Shown one piece after another: positions 48,503 through 56,740 of a DNA stretch of 64,000 nt (positions are counted from its first letter, which is position 1; every line of letters begins with the position of its first letter). Source of the DNA: Bacteroidales bacterium (lineage in GTDB: Bacteria; Bacteroidota; Bacteroidia; Bacteroidales; UBA932); NCBI GenBank assembly GCA_021443665.1, contig JABUTN010000001.1, positions 39,891-103,890 on the forward strand. Reading direction: 5' to 3'. Under the pieces are notes generated by a model. That model searched no databases. It was not told the DNA's origin and was given only the letters and a program-made list of their open reading frames with translations. The position numbers and the translations under genes are program-made.

Positions 48503-50912
48503 ATGCGGAAAGGAAAACCGCAACGAAGCCAAATTCTGCCGCTTCTGCGGCACGCCCGTCCGGCAGGAAGGCAGATTCCCGGGCTTCTACGGCAAGAAGA
48601 ACACAGAAAAGGAATTTGCCCGCTTCGAATCGAGGGTACACGCCGCCGCAATGCTGAAGAAGGGCGGGGGCATAGGTCTCGACTGCCTGATTGTCGGGGA
48701 TGCCGGCACGGGAAAAATGTTCCTTGCCGGGAAACTGTATGACTTGATGCTTGCCAAAGGCGTTGTCGAGGACCCGAAATTCACCCACGTGGACGCGGCG
48801 GAATTCGACAAATGGATGGAGAAATTCGATGAGAACCTCAAGGCAGCGCAGAAAGGGGCGCTCGTGGTCACGAATGCGCAGAAACTCCTTCCTGAGGGTG
48901 TGGCCTCAAACGTGAACAAACTTGACCGTCTGTTTGCGCGGATGCGCAAAAGCGCGGACGCAATGCCCCCGGTGATGCTCTGCGGACTGAAGAACGGGAT
49001 GGTTCAGTTTCTGGAAAAGAACCCCGACACCGCAGCCCTCTTCGAATGCCGTTTCGACCTGAAGAATCTTGACAAGGAAGCGCTCGCATCCGTCTGTGCT
49101 GATATGCTCCGCAGCCGCTTCAAACTCGTTCCAACTCCGGAATTCCTTGAAAAACTTAGCAAACGCTTTGAATGGCTGATACGCAACAATGTCCAAGGCT
49201 GCGGCCATCTGGCCGAAACGGAGGCCCAAGAAGCCGGCGTGAGCGCCCTTCTCAGAAACAGTGCGGAGTTGATTCCCGAAGACATAAAAGGAGAGATTTT
49301 CGTGCCCCGCACAGAAGAGGAGATATGGGCTGAAATGGACAAGTTCGTCGGCCTCGCGAATGTCAAGAAGGCGATACATGCCATCATCGACCAGGTCAAG
49401 GAGACCCGCAAGGAGGGAGGCAGTCTGAAGTTGGAAGACCACTATGTTTTCACAGGCAATCCGGGCACGGGCAAGACCACAATGGCACGTTGTTTTGCCG
49501 ACATTCTCGGGGCTGTCGGCGTGTTGCCGCAAGGCCAGTTCGTGGAGATTTCCGGCAAGGACCTGATTGCCGACGTGGTGGGCGGAAGCGAGAAAAGAGT
49601 TCACGAAGCCACTGACAGGGCAATGGGAGGCGTGCTGTTCATCGATGAGGCCTATGGCCTGAATGACGGACAGTTCGGAAAGGCGGCGATTGACACCCTT
49701 GTGCCGATTCTCGAGAACGAAAGGGGCAAATTTGTGTGTATAGTCGCGGGATATACGGAAGATATGAGAAATCTCATAGGCTCTAACCAGGGTCTGAAAT
49801 CGAGATTCACCGGGACAATAGACTTCCCGGATTACAATCCCGAAGAACTGGAGTCCATATTCCGTTCGATGGCGAAGGCGAAAGGGCTGGAACTTGACGC
49901 GCAGGCATCGGAAATGCTCCACGTCGAGATGGAGAGAATGTACAACAAAAGGAATGCTGATTTCGGCAATGCCCGTGATGTCCGCAACCTGCTCAAACTC
50001 GCCGATGAACGCCGCAGGGCCCGCCAGAGGGGAAGTGCGGAGACCGACAGAGAGGGCAGGCTCCTAAAATACGCCGATATCGCCGGAAAAGAGGTGGATG
50101 AAGAAATCAGGCTGGAGGAGATTATGAAGGAACTTGATTCCCTCGTGGGTTTGGAAAGCGTGAAGAAGGACATCCGCGTTCTCGCCGCAGGCGTGCGCCG
50201 CGAACAGATGCTGTGCAAGGCATCCGGCAAGACGCTGAACCTTATCGCCGAGCATTATCAGTTCTTGGGAAATCCCGGCACGGGAAAGACCACGGTGGCA
50301 AGACTTATGGGAAAAATGCTCTACTCCCTCGGTCTGCTCAGCCGTCCCGATGTCATTGAGGTGGGGCGCGATGACCTTGTCGGCCGCTTCCAGGGCGAAA
50401 CCGCACAGAAGACAAAGGACGCGGTGATGAGGGCCATGGGAGGCATACTTTTCATCGATGAGGCCTATTCACTGATAAATTCCCGCAATGACTCCTACGG
50501 TCAGGAATGCATCAACACCCTTGTGCCTCTCCTTGAGAATCACAGGGGCAAGTTCGTGTGCATCTGCGCCGGATACACGCAGGAGATGCAGAATTTCATC
50601 AATGCCAATACGGGACTCAAATCACGTTTTGTCAAGAAAATCTCATTTGAGGACTACACAGCCGGGGAACTCTATCAGATTTTCCTTCTTAACTGCGGGA
50701 AAAAGGGTTTGAAACTTGGAGAAGGGGCGGCGGAAGCGGCCAAGGCCAGACTTCAGGAGATGTATGAGGGGCGCTGTGAGGATTTCGGCAATGCCAGGGA
50801 GGTCAGAACCTTCCTCTCAGAAGTGGAAGAGCGTCTCTCCGAAAGGATTATGTTTAACGAAAGCGCCACCACAGAAGAGTTGGTGACCATATTACCGGAA
50901 GATATATGCTAA
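48486..50912 (+). CDS. Zinc-ribbon plus triple-AAA ATPase, CbxX/CfxQ-like
   Basis: N-term CSKCGKENRNEAKFCRFCG; three P-loops (GDAGTGKM, GNPGTGKTT, GNPGTGKTT); the last two have intact FIDEAY Walker B motifs. Start trimmed to ATG 48486, overlapping the kinase end. Confidence 0.88.
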   Translation: MSKCSKCGKENRNEAKFCRFCGTPVRQEGRFPGFYGKKNTEKEFARFESRVHAAAMLKKGGGIGLDCLIVGDAGTGKMFLAGKLYDLMLAKGVVEDPKFTHVDAAEFDKWMEKFDENLKAAQKGALVVTNAQKLLPEGVASNVNKLDRLFARMRKSADAMPPVMLCGLKNGMVQFLEKNPDTAALFECRFDLKNLDKEALASVCADMLRSRFKLVPTPEFLEKLSKRFEWLIRNNVQGCGHLAETEAQEAGVSALLRNSAELIPEDIKGEIFVPRTEEEIWAEMDKFVGLANVKKAIHAIIDQVKETRKEGGSLKLEDHYVFTGNPGTGKTTMARCFADILGAVGVLPQGQFVEISGKDLIADVVGGSEKRVHEATDRAMGGVLFIDEAYGLNDGQFGKAAIDTLVPILENERGKFVCIVAGYTEDMRNLIGSNQGLKSRFTGTIDFPDYNPEELESIFRSMAKAKGLELDAQASEMLHVEMERMYNKRNADFGNARDVRNLLKLADERRRARQRGSAETDREGRLLKYADIAGKEVDEEIRLEEIMKELDSLVGLESVKKDIRVLAAGVRREQMLCKASGKTLNLIAEHYQFLGNPGTGKTTVARLMGKMLYSLGLLSRPDVIEVGRDDLVGRFQGETAQKTKDAVMRAMGGILFIDEAYSLINSRNDSYGQECINTLVPLLENHRGKFVCICAGYTQEMQNFINANTGLKSRFVKKISFEDYTAGELYQIFLLNCGKKGLKLGEGAAEAAKARLQEMYEGRCEDFGNAREVRTFLSEVEERLSERIMFNESATTEELVTILPEDIC

Positions 50913-51361
50913 AGTGTCCATTCTGCAGGGCTGAAGTCCCTGATGACAGCCATTTCTGCGACCAGTGCGGAAAGGTGTTCAAGTTCTGTCCCGAATGTGG
51001 AAAGCCGAAGATGGGGACCACCTGCGCCGCCTGCGGTGTCGAACTCATAACGGCCGACGCCCATTTCGGCGGCACTGTTCCCTGTGGTGCAACAGCGCTT
51101 TGCGGGGAAGGTCTGACGCTCACGCTTAAGGAGGGGGATTTCGGCCGCAGAGGCGGTATCTGGCCTGAATTCGTCAATTTCCCATACATCTCCGGCAACC
51201 ACGGTCATATTGGCAGTCAGGGAGATTCCTGGACAATTTCCGACCTGGGAAGCACCAACGGCACCAGGATCAACGGGAAGAAATTGCAGGAAAATAAGCC
51301 GGTGATGCTGCACATCGGCGATACAGTGGAAATCGCAACCTCAAAATTCACAGTCAAATGA
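50906..51361 (+). CDS. Double zinc-ribbon FHA-domain protein
   Basis: CPFC..CDQCG, CPECG..CAACG; C-term FHA signature (GNHGHI...WTISDLGSTNGTRINGKKL). Confidence 0.88.
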   Translation: MLKCPFCRAEVPDDSHFCDQCGKVFKFCPECGKPKMGTTCAACGVELITADAHFGGTVPCGATALCGEGLTLTLKEGDFGRRGGIWPEFVNFPYISGNHGHIGSQGDSWTISDLGSTNGTRINGKKLQENKPVMLHIGDTVEIATSKFTVK

Positions 51362-52128
51362 TATTTTCAGTCGATGCCGTTTCCCTCAAGGGAGCGGTCA
51401 GGGAAAACAACGAAGACTTCCTGAGCATTGCGGGACGATGCTTGCGGGACGACGTTCTTCGGGTGACCGACGAAGATGCCGGAGAGTGCTGGTACGCCTT
51501 TGTGGCTGACGGAATGGGCGGTCACGAGCGGGGCGAGGTCGCCAGCAGGGAACTGCTTGAGCATCTTCGCGACTGTTTCACTATGCGAGATTTTTCAGAA
51601 GAGGATTTTGAAAGGGATTTCATCCGTTCTGTCGAATATGTCAGCGCCTCTCTTAACGCCCGTTCTGCGGGACTCGGCCTTGAAAGGGCTATGGGCACGA
51701 CGCTTTGCGGCATAGTATGGATATACGGCAGGATGTACCTGGTCAACGCGGGCGACAGCAGGGTGTACAGGTGGCGCGATGGGATGCTCAGGCAGTTGAC
51801 CGAAGACCAGAAGGACGACAGGGGGCTTCTTCTGAACTGTGTGGGAGGCGGTTTGAAAGGGACTCCGCAGATCTGTGACATTACGGGTGAGGTGGCGGAA
51901 GATGATGTGCTCCTCATCTGTTCCGACGGGGTGTATGGCTTTATGCCGGATGACGAGATGGAGTATTATTTGACCATATCCCCAAGTCCCGCCGGGGATT
52001 TGTGCGGCAGGGCGGAGGTCAACGGCGGCAACGACAATGAGAGTGTTGCCGTGATACGTGTCGGAGGCGGGGATTTCGGTGGCTATGACTGCCCTGATGA
52101 TGACGGGCGCAATGACTGGTTTGCATAA
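51358..52128 (+). CDS. PP2C-family Ser/Thr protein phosphatase
   Basis: VRENNEDFL, FVADGMGGHERGEVAS, AMGTTLCG, NAGDSRVYRWRDGMLRQLTEDQ, ICSDGVYG. ATGA overlap with the FHA gene. Confidence 0.92.
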   Translation: MIFSVDAVSLKGAVRENNEDFLSIAGRCLRDDVLRVTDEDAGECWYAFVADGMGGHERGEVASRELLEHLRDCFTMRDFSEEDFERDFIRSVEYVSASLNARSAGLGLERAMGTTLCGIVWIYGRMYLVNAGDSRVYRWRDGMLRQLTEDQKDDRGLLLNCVGGGLKGTPQICDITGEVAEDDVLLICSDGVYGFMPDDEMEYYLTISPSPAGDLCGRAEVNGGNDNESVAVIRVGGGDFGGYDCPDDDGRNDWFA

Positions 52129-52129
52129 T

Positions 52130-52768
52130 ATGTATTCGATCAAATTGAAATTTTCAAAGCCTTGCGAGTCCCTTGAAGGGCAAAGCAAATGGTGGGGGGC
52201 TCCGGACCTCCCCGCTGGTTCTCCCTATCCCGTCGTTCACTGTGCGGAGGAAGGAGATGAATGGGATGAGACCCTGACCTTCCTGTGTCAGATACGCTGT
52301 GAGGACATTGCGGCCCTTGATCCTGATGGCCTGCTGCCGCACGGGGGGATGCTGTATTTTTTCGCCGCAGTGGATTATTTCCTGGGGATGGATAGCCCTC
52401 TGTACACGCCCATAGGCCCCTGGCGGTCCGAGAATGTGCGTGTGATGTACAGCCCGAGCTGTGAGGGCTTGCAGCCATACGAGATGCATTGGGAGGATAC
52501 GGGTGAGTCCGTGTTCCGGCCGGCGGAAAAACTGGAGTTCGAGAGTTGCGGCGCCTGTGACGAAGGGTTCAAACTCTTGGGAAGACCTTATATGATAGAT
52601 GTAAATGAAGAATATGATGATGACTATGTTTCGCTGCTCCAAGTCGATGAAAATGATGCTTGGGGTCTGCATTTTTATGATTGCGGTATGCTGTTCCTGC
52701 TTATCCGCAGGTCGCAGCTCCTCGGCAGGGATTGGGAAAAGACAAGCGCCTGCCTCCACTCCTATTGA
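52130..52768 (+). CDS. DUF1963 (YwqG)-like protein
   Basis: SKWWGAPDLPAGSPYPV...LTFLCQIRCEDIAALDPDGLLPHGGMLYFFAAVDYF; LLQVDEND. Start trimmed from 52058. Confidence 0.72.
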   Translation: MYSIKLKFSKPCESLEGQSKWWGAPDLPAGSPYPVVHCAEEGDEWDETLTFLCQIRCEDIAALDPDGLLPHGGMLYFFAAVDYFLGMDSPLYTPIGPWRSENVRVMYSPSCEGLQPYEMHWEDTGESVFRPAEKLEFESCGACDEGFKLLGRPYMIDVNEEYDDDYVSLLQVDENDAWGLHFYDCGMLFLLIRRSQLLGRDWEKTSACLHSY

Positions 52769-52790
52769 TAATCTTACAGAAGAAGAAATT

Positions 52791-53429
52791 ATGGACAATT
52801 TGAAGAAACTTGTGAATCTGTTTTCCGAAATGGTTGAGAACGAAGGGAATGGCCGGTGGAAGAATATCGCCTTGGGGCCCAAGGCTTTCGAACTGATGAG
52901 GGATTCGCTCCCGCTGAGAGTCAAAGGGGAACTGACCCCCTATACAAGAATCGTTCTTTTGGGGCAGATGATGGGCACGATGCCGGAAAGGGATTGTGCC
53001 AGGTTCTTTATGCAGGTGAAGGAATACCAGAAAAGTATGTTCCCTCTCATCAGCAGTGAGGATCTCGCCGAAGATATGGACATTGATGGCTACGAAGGCG
53101 ACCCGGAGATGTATGTCAGGCAATTCACCCTTCAAGTCCTTGAAGCGGGCATCAGGAGGACTGCGGAATATCTTGATACGAATGTTCCTATGGAGGAATG
53201 GTGTGACAGGTATGGTGTCTGGCTGAAGTTCGATCCCGTTGAAAGGACGGAGAAATGGGAGAAGTGCATCTATGAGGTGGAGAAGGAGTGCGACAGGAAA
53301 CTCAGGAACGAAAGCAGAGGTATGGGCTTCTGCCATTCATACTGGAGCACCAAGCGTGCTGTCCTCGCCAAGCACGGCATCAAATGGTCAAGCCCCTCCA
53401 TGATGAACCCCGGCGTAATGTTCGACTAG
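52791..53429 (+). CDS. Hypothetical protein, last gene of the signalling island
   Basis: MDNLKKLVNLFSEMVENEGNGRW...; the longer ORF from 52605 lies out of frame inside the DUF1963-like gene. Confidence 0.6.
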   Translation: MDNLKKLVNLFSEMVENEGNGRWKNIALGPKAFELMRDSLPLRVKGELTPYTRIVLLGQMMGTMPERDCARFFMQVKEYQKSMFPLISSEDLAEDMDIDGYEGDPEMYVRQFTLQVLEAGIRRTAEYLDTNVPMEEWCDRYGVWLKFDPVERTEKWEKCIYEVEKECDRKLRNESRGMGFCHSYWSTKRAVLAKHGIKWSSPSMMNPGVMFD

Positions 53430-53597
53430 GCCACTTCCGCGTCCTGACAGCAAAATAGTTGTAGATTACAGAGGAAATGCTTACATTAGTCCTGAAAATT
53501 AGCGTTACATATGCAGAAAAAATCAAGTAAAATGCGAAATTTCAACACCCACGACATCAGGCGGAACCAGTGCCAGCTGCCTCTAACGGCCGCGGCA

Positions 53598-54536
53598 TCA
53601 CACTTCGAGCCCCAGCCTTTTTGCCAATAGCATCTTATAACTTTCCTTCATCGGCTCGTCAAGAAAAGAGGAGTCTATAAAATCGCAAAATTCCGGGTAT
53701 AACTTGATATACTTTTTTTTGAGGTTGACGAAAACCTTCGCAAGGATACCGCATGTCTCGAACGCCCTCTCAAAATCGGAATCCTTAAGCTTCTTTTTCC
53801 TACCGTTCAGCGTTAACGCCAGTTCCTCGTCGTCGGCTGGATTCGCGATGACCCCATTCAGCATGTCGTATGCCGGAGTCAAGCGCACCTCGCCGCTGGG
53901 CTGATACAAAGAGAAATTCTTAAGGTGCATGTCGTTGTTGCCGGTCAGCCAGGAGAAATACACCACATCTAAGAAATCTGTCACATCCATTTGAGGATTC
54001 GACGAATACTTCCGGATGGTCTTGGCTATCTGCTCGTACGAGCTCTTGTATTTGAATTCGGTCTGACGCTCGGTGAGCTGACACATATCTTCCATGGGTA
54101 TCTTGTCCCCATTCTTTGTGCGGTCGATTCTTCTGGTGATGTAGCCGAGCGAACCATCCTTCATCCTTATCAGGGAGTGGGGGACAATCTTGATTTTGGC
54201 AAGACTGGCAAGATGCATCGTCAGATCTTCGTTTTCCGGCAACATGCTGAATCTTTCGGTCTGCGGCTTGAAGATGAAATCTCCCCACAAACCTACGATG
54301 GCAAGTTTCTGACTGTTCCGGTGCTTGTCCAGATGAAGCGGCAACTTCGGCTGGACACCAGTCAAGGTTGTCTGCGACCGGATGATCTGTCCAGCAAGAG
54401 CGTCCATCTCATTCCTTGAATAGTCCAATGCAGGAGCCTCGGAAGTCCCGAAGAACTTCTTGGCACATTCCTTATGAAAATCAACCTCTCCAGGGGTCAA
54501 TTCCCTATAACAAAACAGGCACTTACTCATTGGCAT
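53598..54536 (-). CDS. HipT/HipA C-terminal kinase-domain toxin of a tripartite HipBST-type system
   Basis: QTTLTGVQPKLPLHL loop, TGNNDMHLKNFSL catalytic motif, LTPAYDMLN metal-binding motif; Cys/His-containing N-terminus CLFCYREL...HKECAKKFFG. Confidence 0.88.
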   Translation of the reverse strand: MPMSKCLFCYRELTPGEVDFHKECAKKFFGTSEAPALDYSRNEMDALAGQIIRSQTTLTGVQPKLPLHLDKHRNSQKLAIVGLWGDFIFKPQTERFSMLPENEDLTMHLASLAKIKIVPHSLIRMKDGSLGYITRRIDRTKNGDKIPMEDMCQLTERQTEFKYKSSYEQIAKTIRKYSSNPQMDVTDFLDVVYFSWLTGNNDMHLKNFSLYQPSGEVRLTPAYDMLNGVIANPADDEELALTLNGRKKKLKDSDFERAFETCGILAKVFVNLKKKYIKLYPEFCDFIDSSFLDEPMKESYKMLLAKRLGLEV

Positions 54537-54858
54537 CGTCGTTTATCGTTTCAACGCTCACTGCACCGATGCAATCCTTGCAGCACAGCAGGAGAAGCGC
54601 ATAACGGTCAAGTTCGCTGATATCCGTGTTCCTGAGTGCCACATCCAGCAACCAGCCTTCCGGAATCAGTCCGTCAAAGAACGGGAACAGGACAGGCGAC
54701 TTGTAGGGTTTGTCACTGAGAGGCAATGTCAGACTGATGGCAGCAGGGGAGTCGGATGCCAGATATTCCGCATCGTATTGAAATTCGTAGCCCTCATCGG
54801 TTTCTTTGAGAATACCGGCCTTGATATGCTTGTATTTTATCAATGCGTCTGCCATCAC
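54523..54858 (-). CDS. HipS-like (HipA N-terminal subdomain) protein
   Basis: HipA_N-type AGILKETDEGYEFQYDAEYLA...AISLTLPLSDKPYKSPVLFPFFDGLIPEGWLLD; ORF overlaps the kinase gene by 14 nt. Confidence 0.88.
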   Translation of the reverse strand: MMADALIKYKHIKAGILKETDEGYEFQYDAEYLASDSPAAISLTLPLSDKPYKSPVLFPFFDGLIPEGWLLDVALRNTDISELDRYALLLLCCKDCIGAVSVETINDDANE

Positions 54859-55064
54859 TTGTCAAACTTTTTCTGCGGCACCAGTTCGTAGTCAAACAAC
54901 GCGAACACCTGAGCCACCTTGTCCATGCGTACGGTAGCCTTTCCCTGCTCAAGTTCCCTAACGAAATTGAGCCCGACACCGGACTTCGTCGCAAGGTCCA
55001 CTTGCGTCATTCCGTTGTCTTTCCGGAGTTCTTTCAATTTCGCCGCGATTAGATTCTTTGCCAT
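54855..55064 (-). CDS. HipB-like XRE-family HTH antitoxin
   Basis: LKELRKDNGMTQVDLATKSGVGLNFVRELEQGKATVRMDKVAQVFALFDYEL; 4-nt overlap with the HipS-like gene. Confidence 0.9.
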   Translation of the reverse strand: MAKNLIAAKLKELRKDNGMTQVDLATKSGVGLNFVRELEQGKATVRMDKVAQVFALFDYELVPQKKFDK

Positions 55065-55357
55065 ATTTACATTATTTCGGATGCAAAAATATAAAATTTA
55101 TTCAATAATACATCAGTTAAGATGTAATTTCTGCTATGTGGAACGGATTATATTCGATTGGATGTATCTCTATTCTATGGAGAAATGATGCTCATATTCC
55201 AAAGATGAGTATGAGACGGACAAGAATCTTATGGACACCGTCTCCTTGATGAAGATGGATGCCTCCTGCACATTCAGAATCCAATTCCCGGCATGACACG
55301 TTCGGCCATCTAAAATTTATTGTTACCTTTAGGGGTTCAACAAAAATTTATACGAAT

Positions 55358-56737
55358 ATGACTGAATCAGAGATAAAGAGCATTGTTGCTGCACAAAACG
55401 CGTATTTCCGCACACATAAGACATTTGATGTTGCATTCCGCATTCAGGCGCTGAAAAAGCTGCGCGAGGCAATCAAGAAGCACGAAGATGAAATCTGCGA
55501 GGCATTGCGCATAGATATCGGCAAGTCTGCCTACGAAAGCTACATGTGCGAGATTGGGATGACATTGGGCGAGTTGAGCTATGTGGTGAAACATCTCCGC
55601 CGTTGGGCCCGTCCCCATCGCGTGGCAACCCATTTGGGCAATTTTCCCTCGATAAGCAAAGTGATTCAAGAGCCTTTCGGCACCGTGCTCATTATGTCGC
55701 CCTGGAACTACCCCATCCTGCTCAGTTTCGAGCCGCTGATTGGAGCGATTGCAGCCGGAAACACTGCCGTGCTGAAACCGTCCAACTATTCTCCAAATTG
55801 TTCCAAGATAGTGCAAAGTATTGTGGAAGAGACTTTTGAGCGAGGCTACGTGGATGTAATCACAGGTGGCAGGGCGGAGAATACCGCACTCCTCGAACAG
55901 AAATTCGACTATATTTTCTTTACCGGAAGCCCGTCCGTAGGCAAACTGGTGATGGAAAAGGCTTCCGCACACCTCACCCCCGTGACATTGGAACTCGGCG
56001 GCAAGAGCCCGGTGATAATAGACCACACCGCCAACCTGAAACTTGCGGCACGAAGACTCTGCTTCGGCAAATACGTAAACTGCGGTCAGACCTGCATCGC
56101 CCCCGATTATCTGATGATTGAAGAGAGCATAAAGGATGAGTTCCTCGGCTATTACAAACAATTTGCGAAAGAGATGTACGGAGAAAATCCCCTTGAAGAT
56201 CCGACATACGGCAAGATTGTGAACATCAAGCATTTCACCCGCGTAAAAGGGCTGATAGACCCGGCAAAGGTGATTTATGGCGGCAGATATAACGAGGCTA
56301 CGCTGCAGATAGAGCCGACAATCATGGACAACGTGACTCCTGATGACGCAATAATGAAAGAGGAGATTTTTGGCCCGATTCTCCCGGTGATGACCTGGAA
56401 GAATATTGATGAGGTGGAGAAATTCATCATAGATCGTGCTAAGCCTCTCGCCTGTTACGTGTTCACCAATGACAAAACCATTGAGGAGCGCTTCACGAAG
56501 TATGTCTCATTCGGAGGCGGATGCATCAACGATGTGATCAACCATATCGCCACGGAGACAATGGGCTTCGGCGGTGTTGGTGAAAGCGGTATGGGAAGCT
56601 ATCACGGCAAGCTCAGTTTCCAGACTTTCAGCCACGCAAAGAGTATGATAAAGAAGTCGCAGCTGATAGATTTGCCGATGCGCTACAGACCGTACAAAAA
56701 ATATTACGACAAGATTATCCATCTGATAATGAGGTAA
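55358..56737 (+). CDS. Aldehyde dehydrogenase family protein
   Basis: MSPWNYPILLSFEPLIGAIAAGNTAVLKPS, FFTGSPSVGKLVMEKA, VTLELGGKSPVII, NCGQTCIAPDY. Start trimmed to ATG 55358. Confidence 0.93.
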   Translation: MTESEIKSIVAAQNAYFRTHKTFDVAFRIQALKKLREAIKKHEDEICEALRIDIGKSAYESYMCEIGMTLGELSYVVKHLRRWARPHRVATHLGNFPSISKVIQEPFGTVLIMSPWNYPILLSFEPLIGAIAAGNTAVLKPSNYSPNCSKIVQSIVEETFERGYVDVITGGRAENTALLEQKFDYIFFTGSPSVGKLVMEKASAHLTPVTLELGGKSPVIIDHTANLKLAARRLCFGKYVNCGQTCIAPDYLMIEESIKDEFLGYYKQFAKEMYGENPLEDPTYGKIVNIKHFTRVKGLIDPAKVIYGGRYNEATLQIEPTIMDNVTPDDAIMKEEIFGPILPVMTWKNIDEVEKFIIDRAKPLACYVFTNDKTIEERFTKYVSFGGGCINDVINHIATETMGFGGVGESGMGSYHGKLSFQTFSHAKSMIKKSQLIDLPMRYRPYKKYYDKIIHLIMR

Positions 56738-56740
56738 CTT

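Noticed and set aside
52605-52790. N-terminal signal-peptide-like extension of the 52605-53429 ORF
   Set aside because: It overlaps the DUF1963-like gene in another frame; ATG 52791 is a simpler start. Kept as a caveat only.
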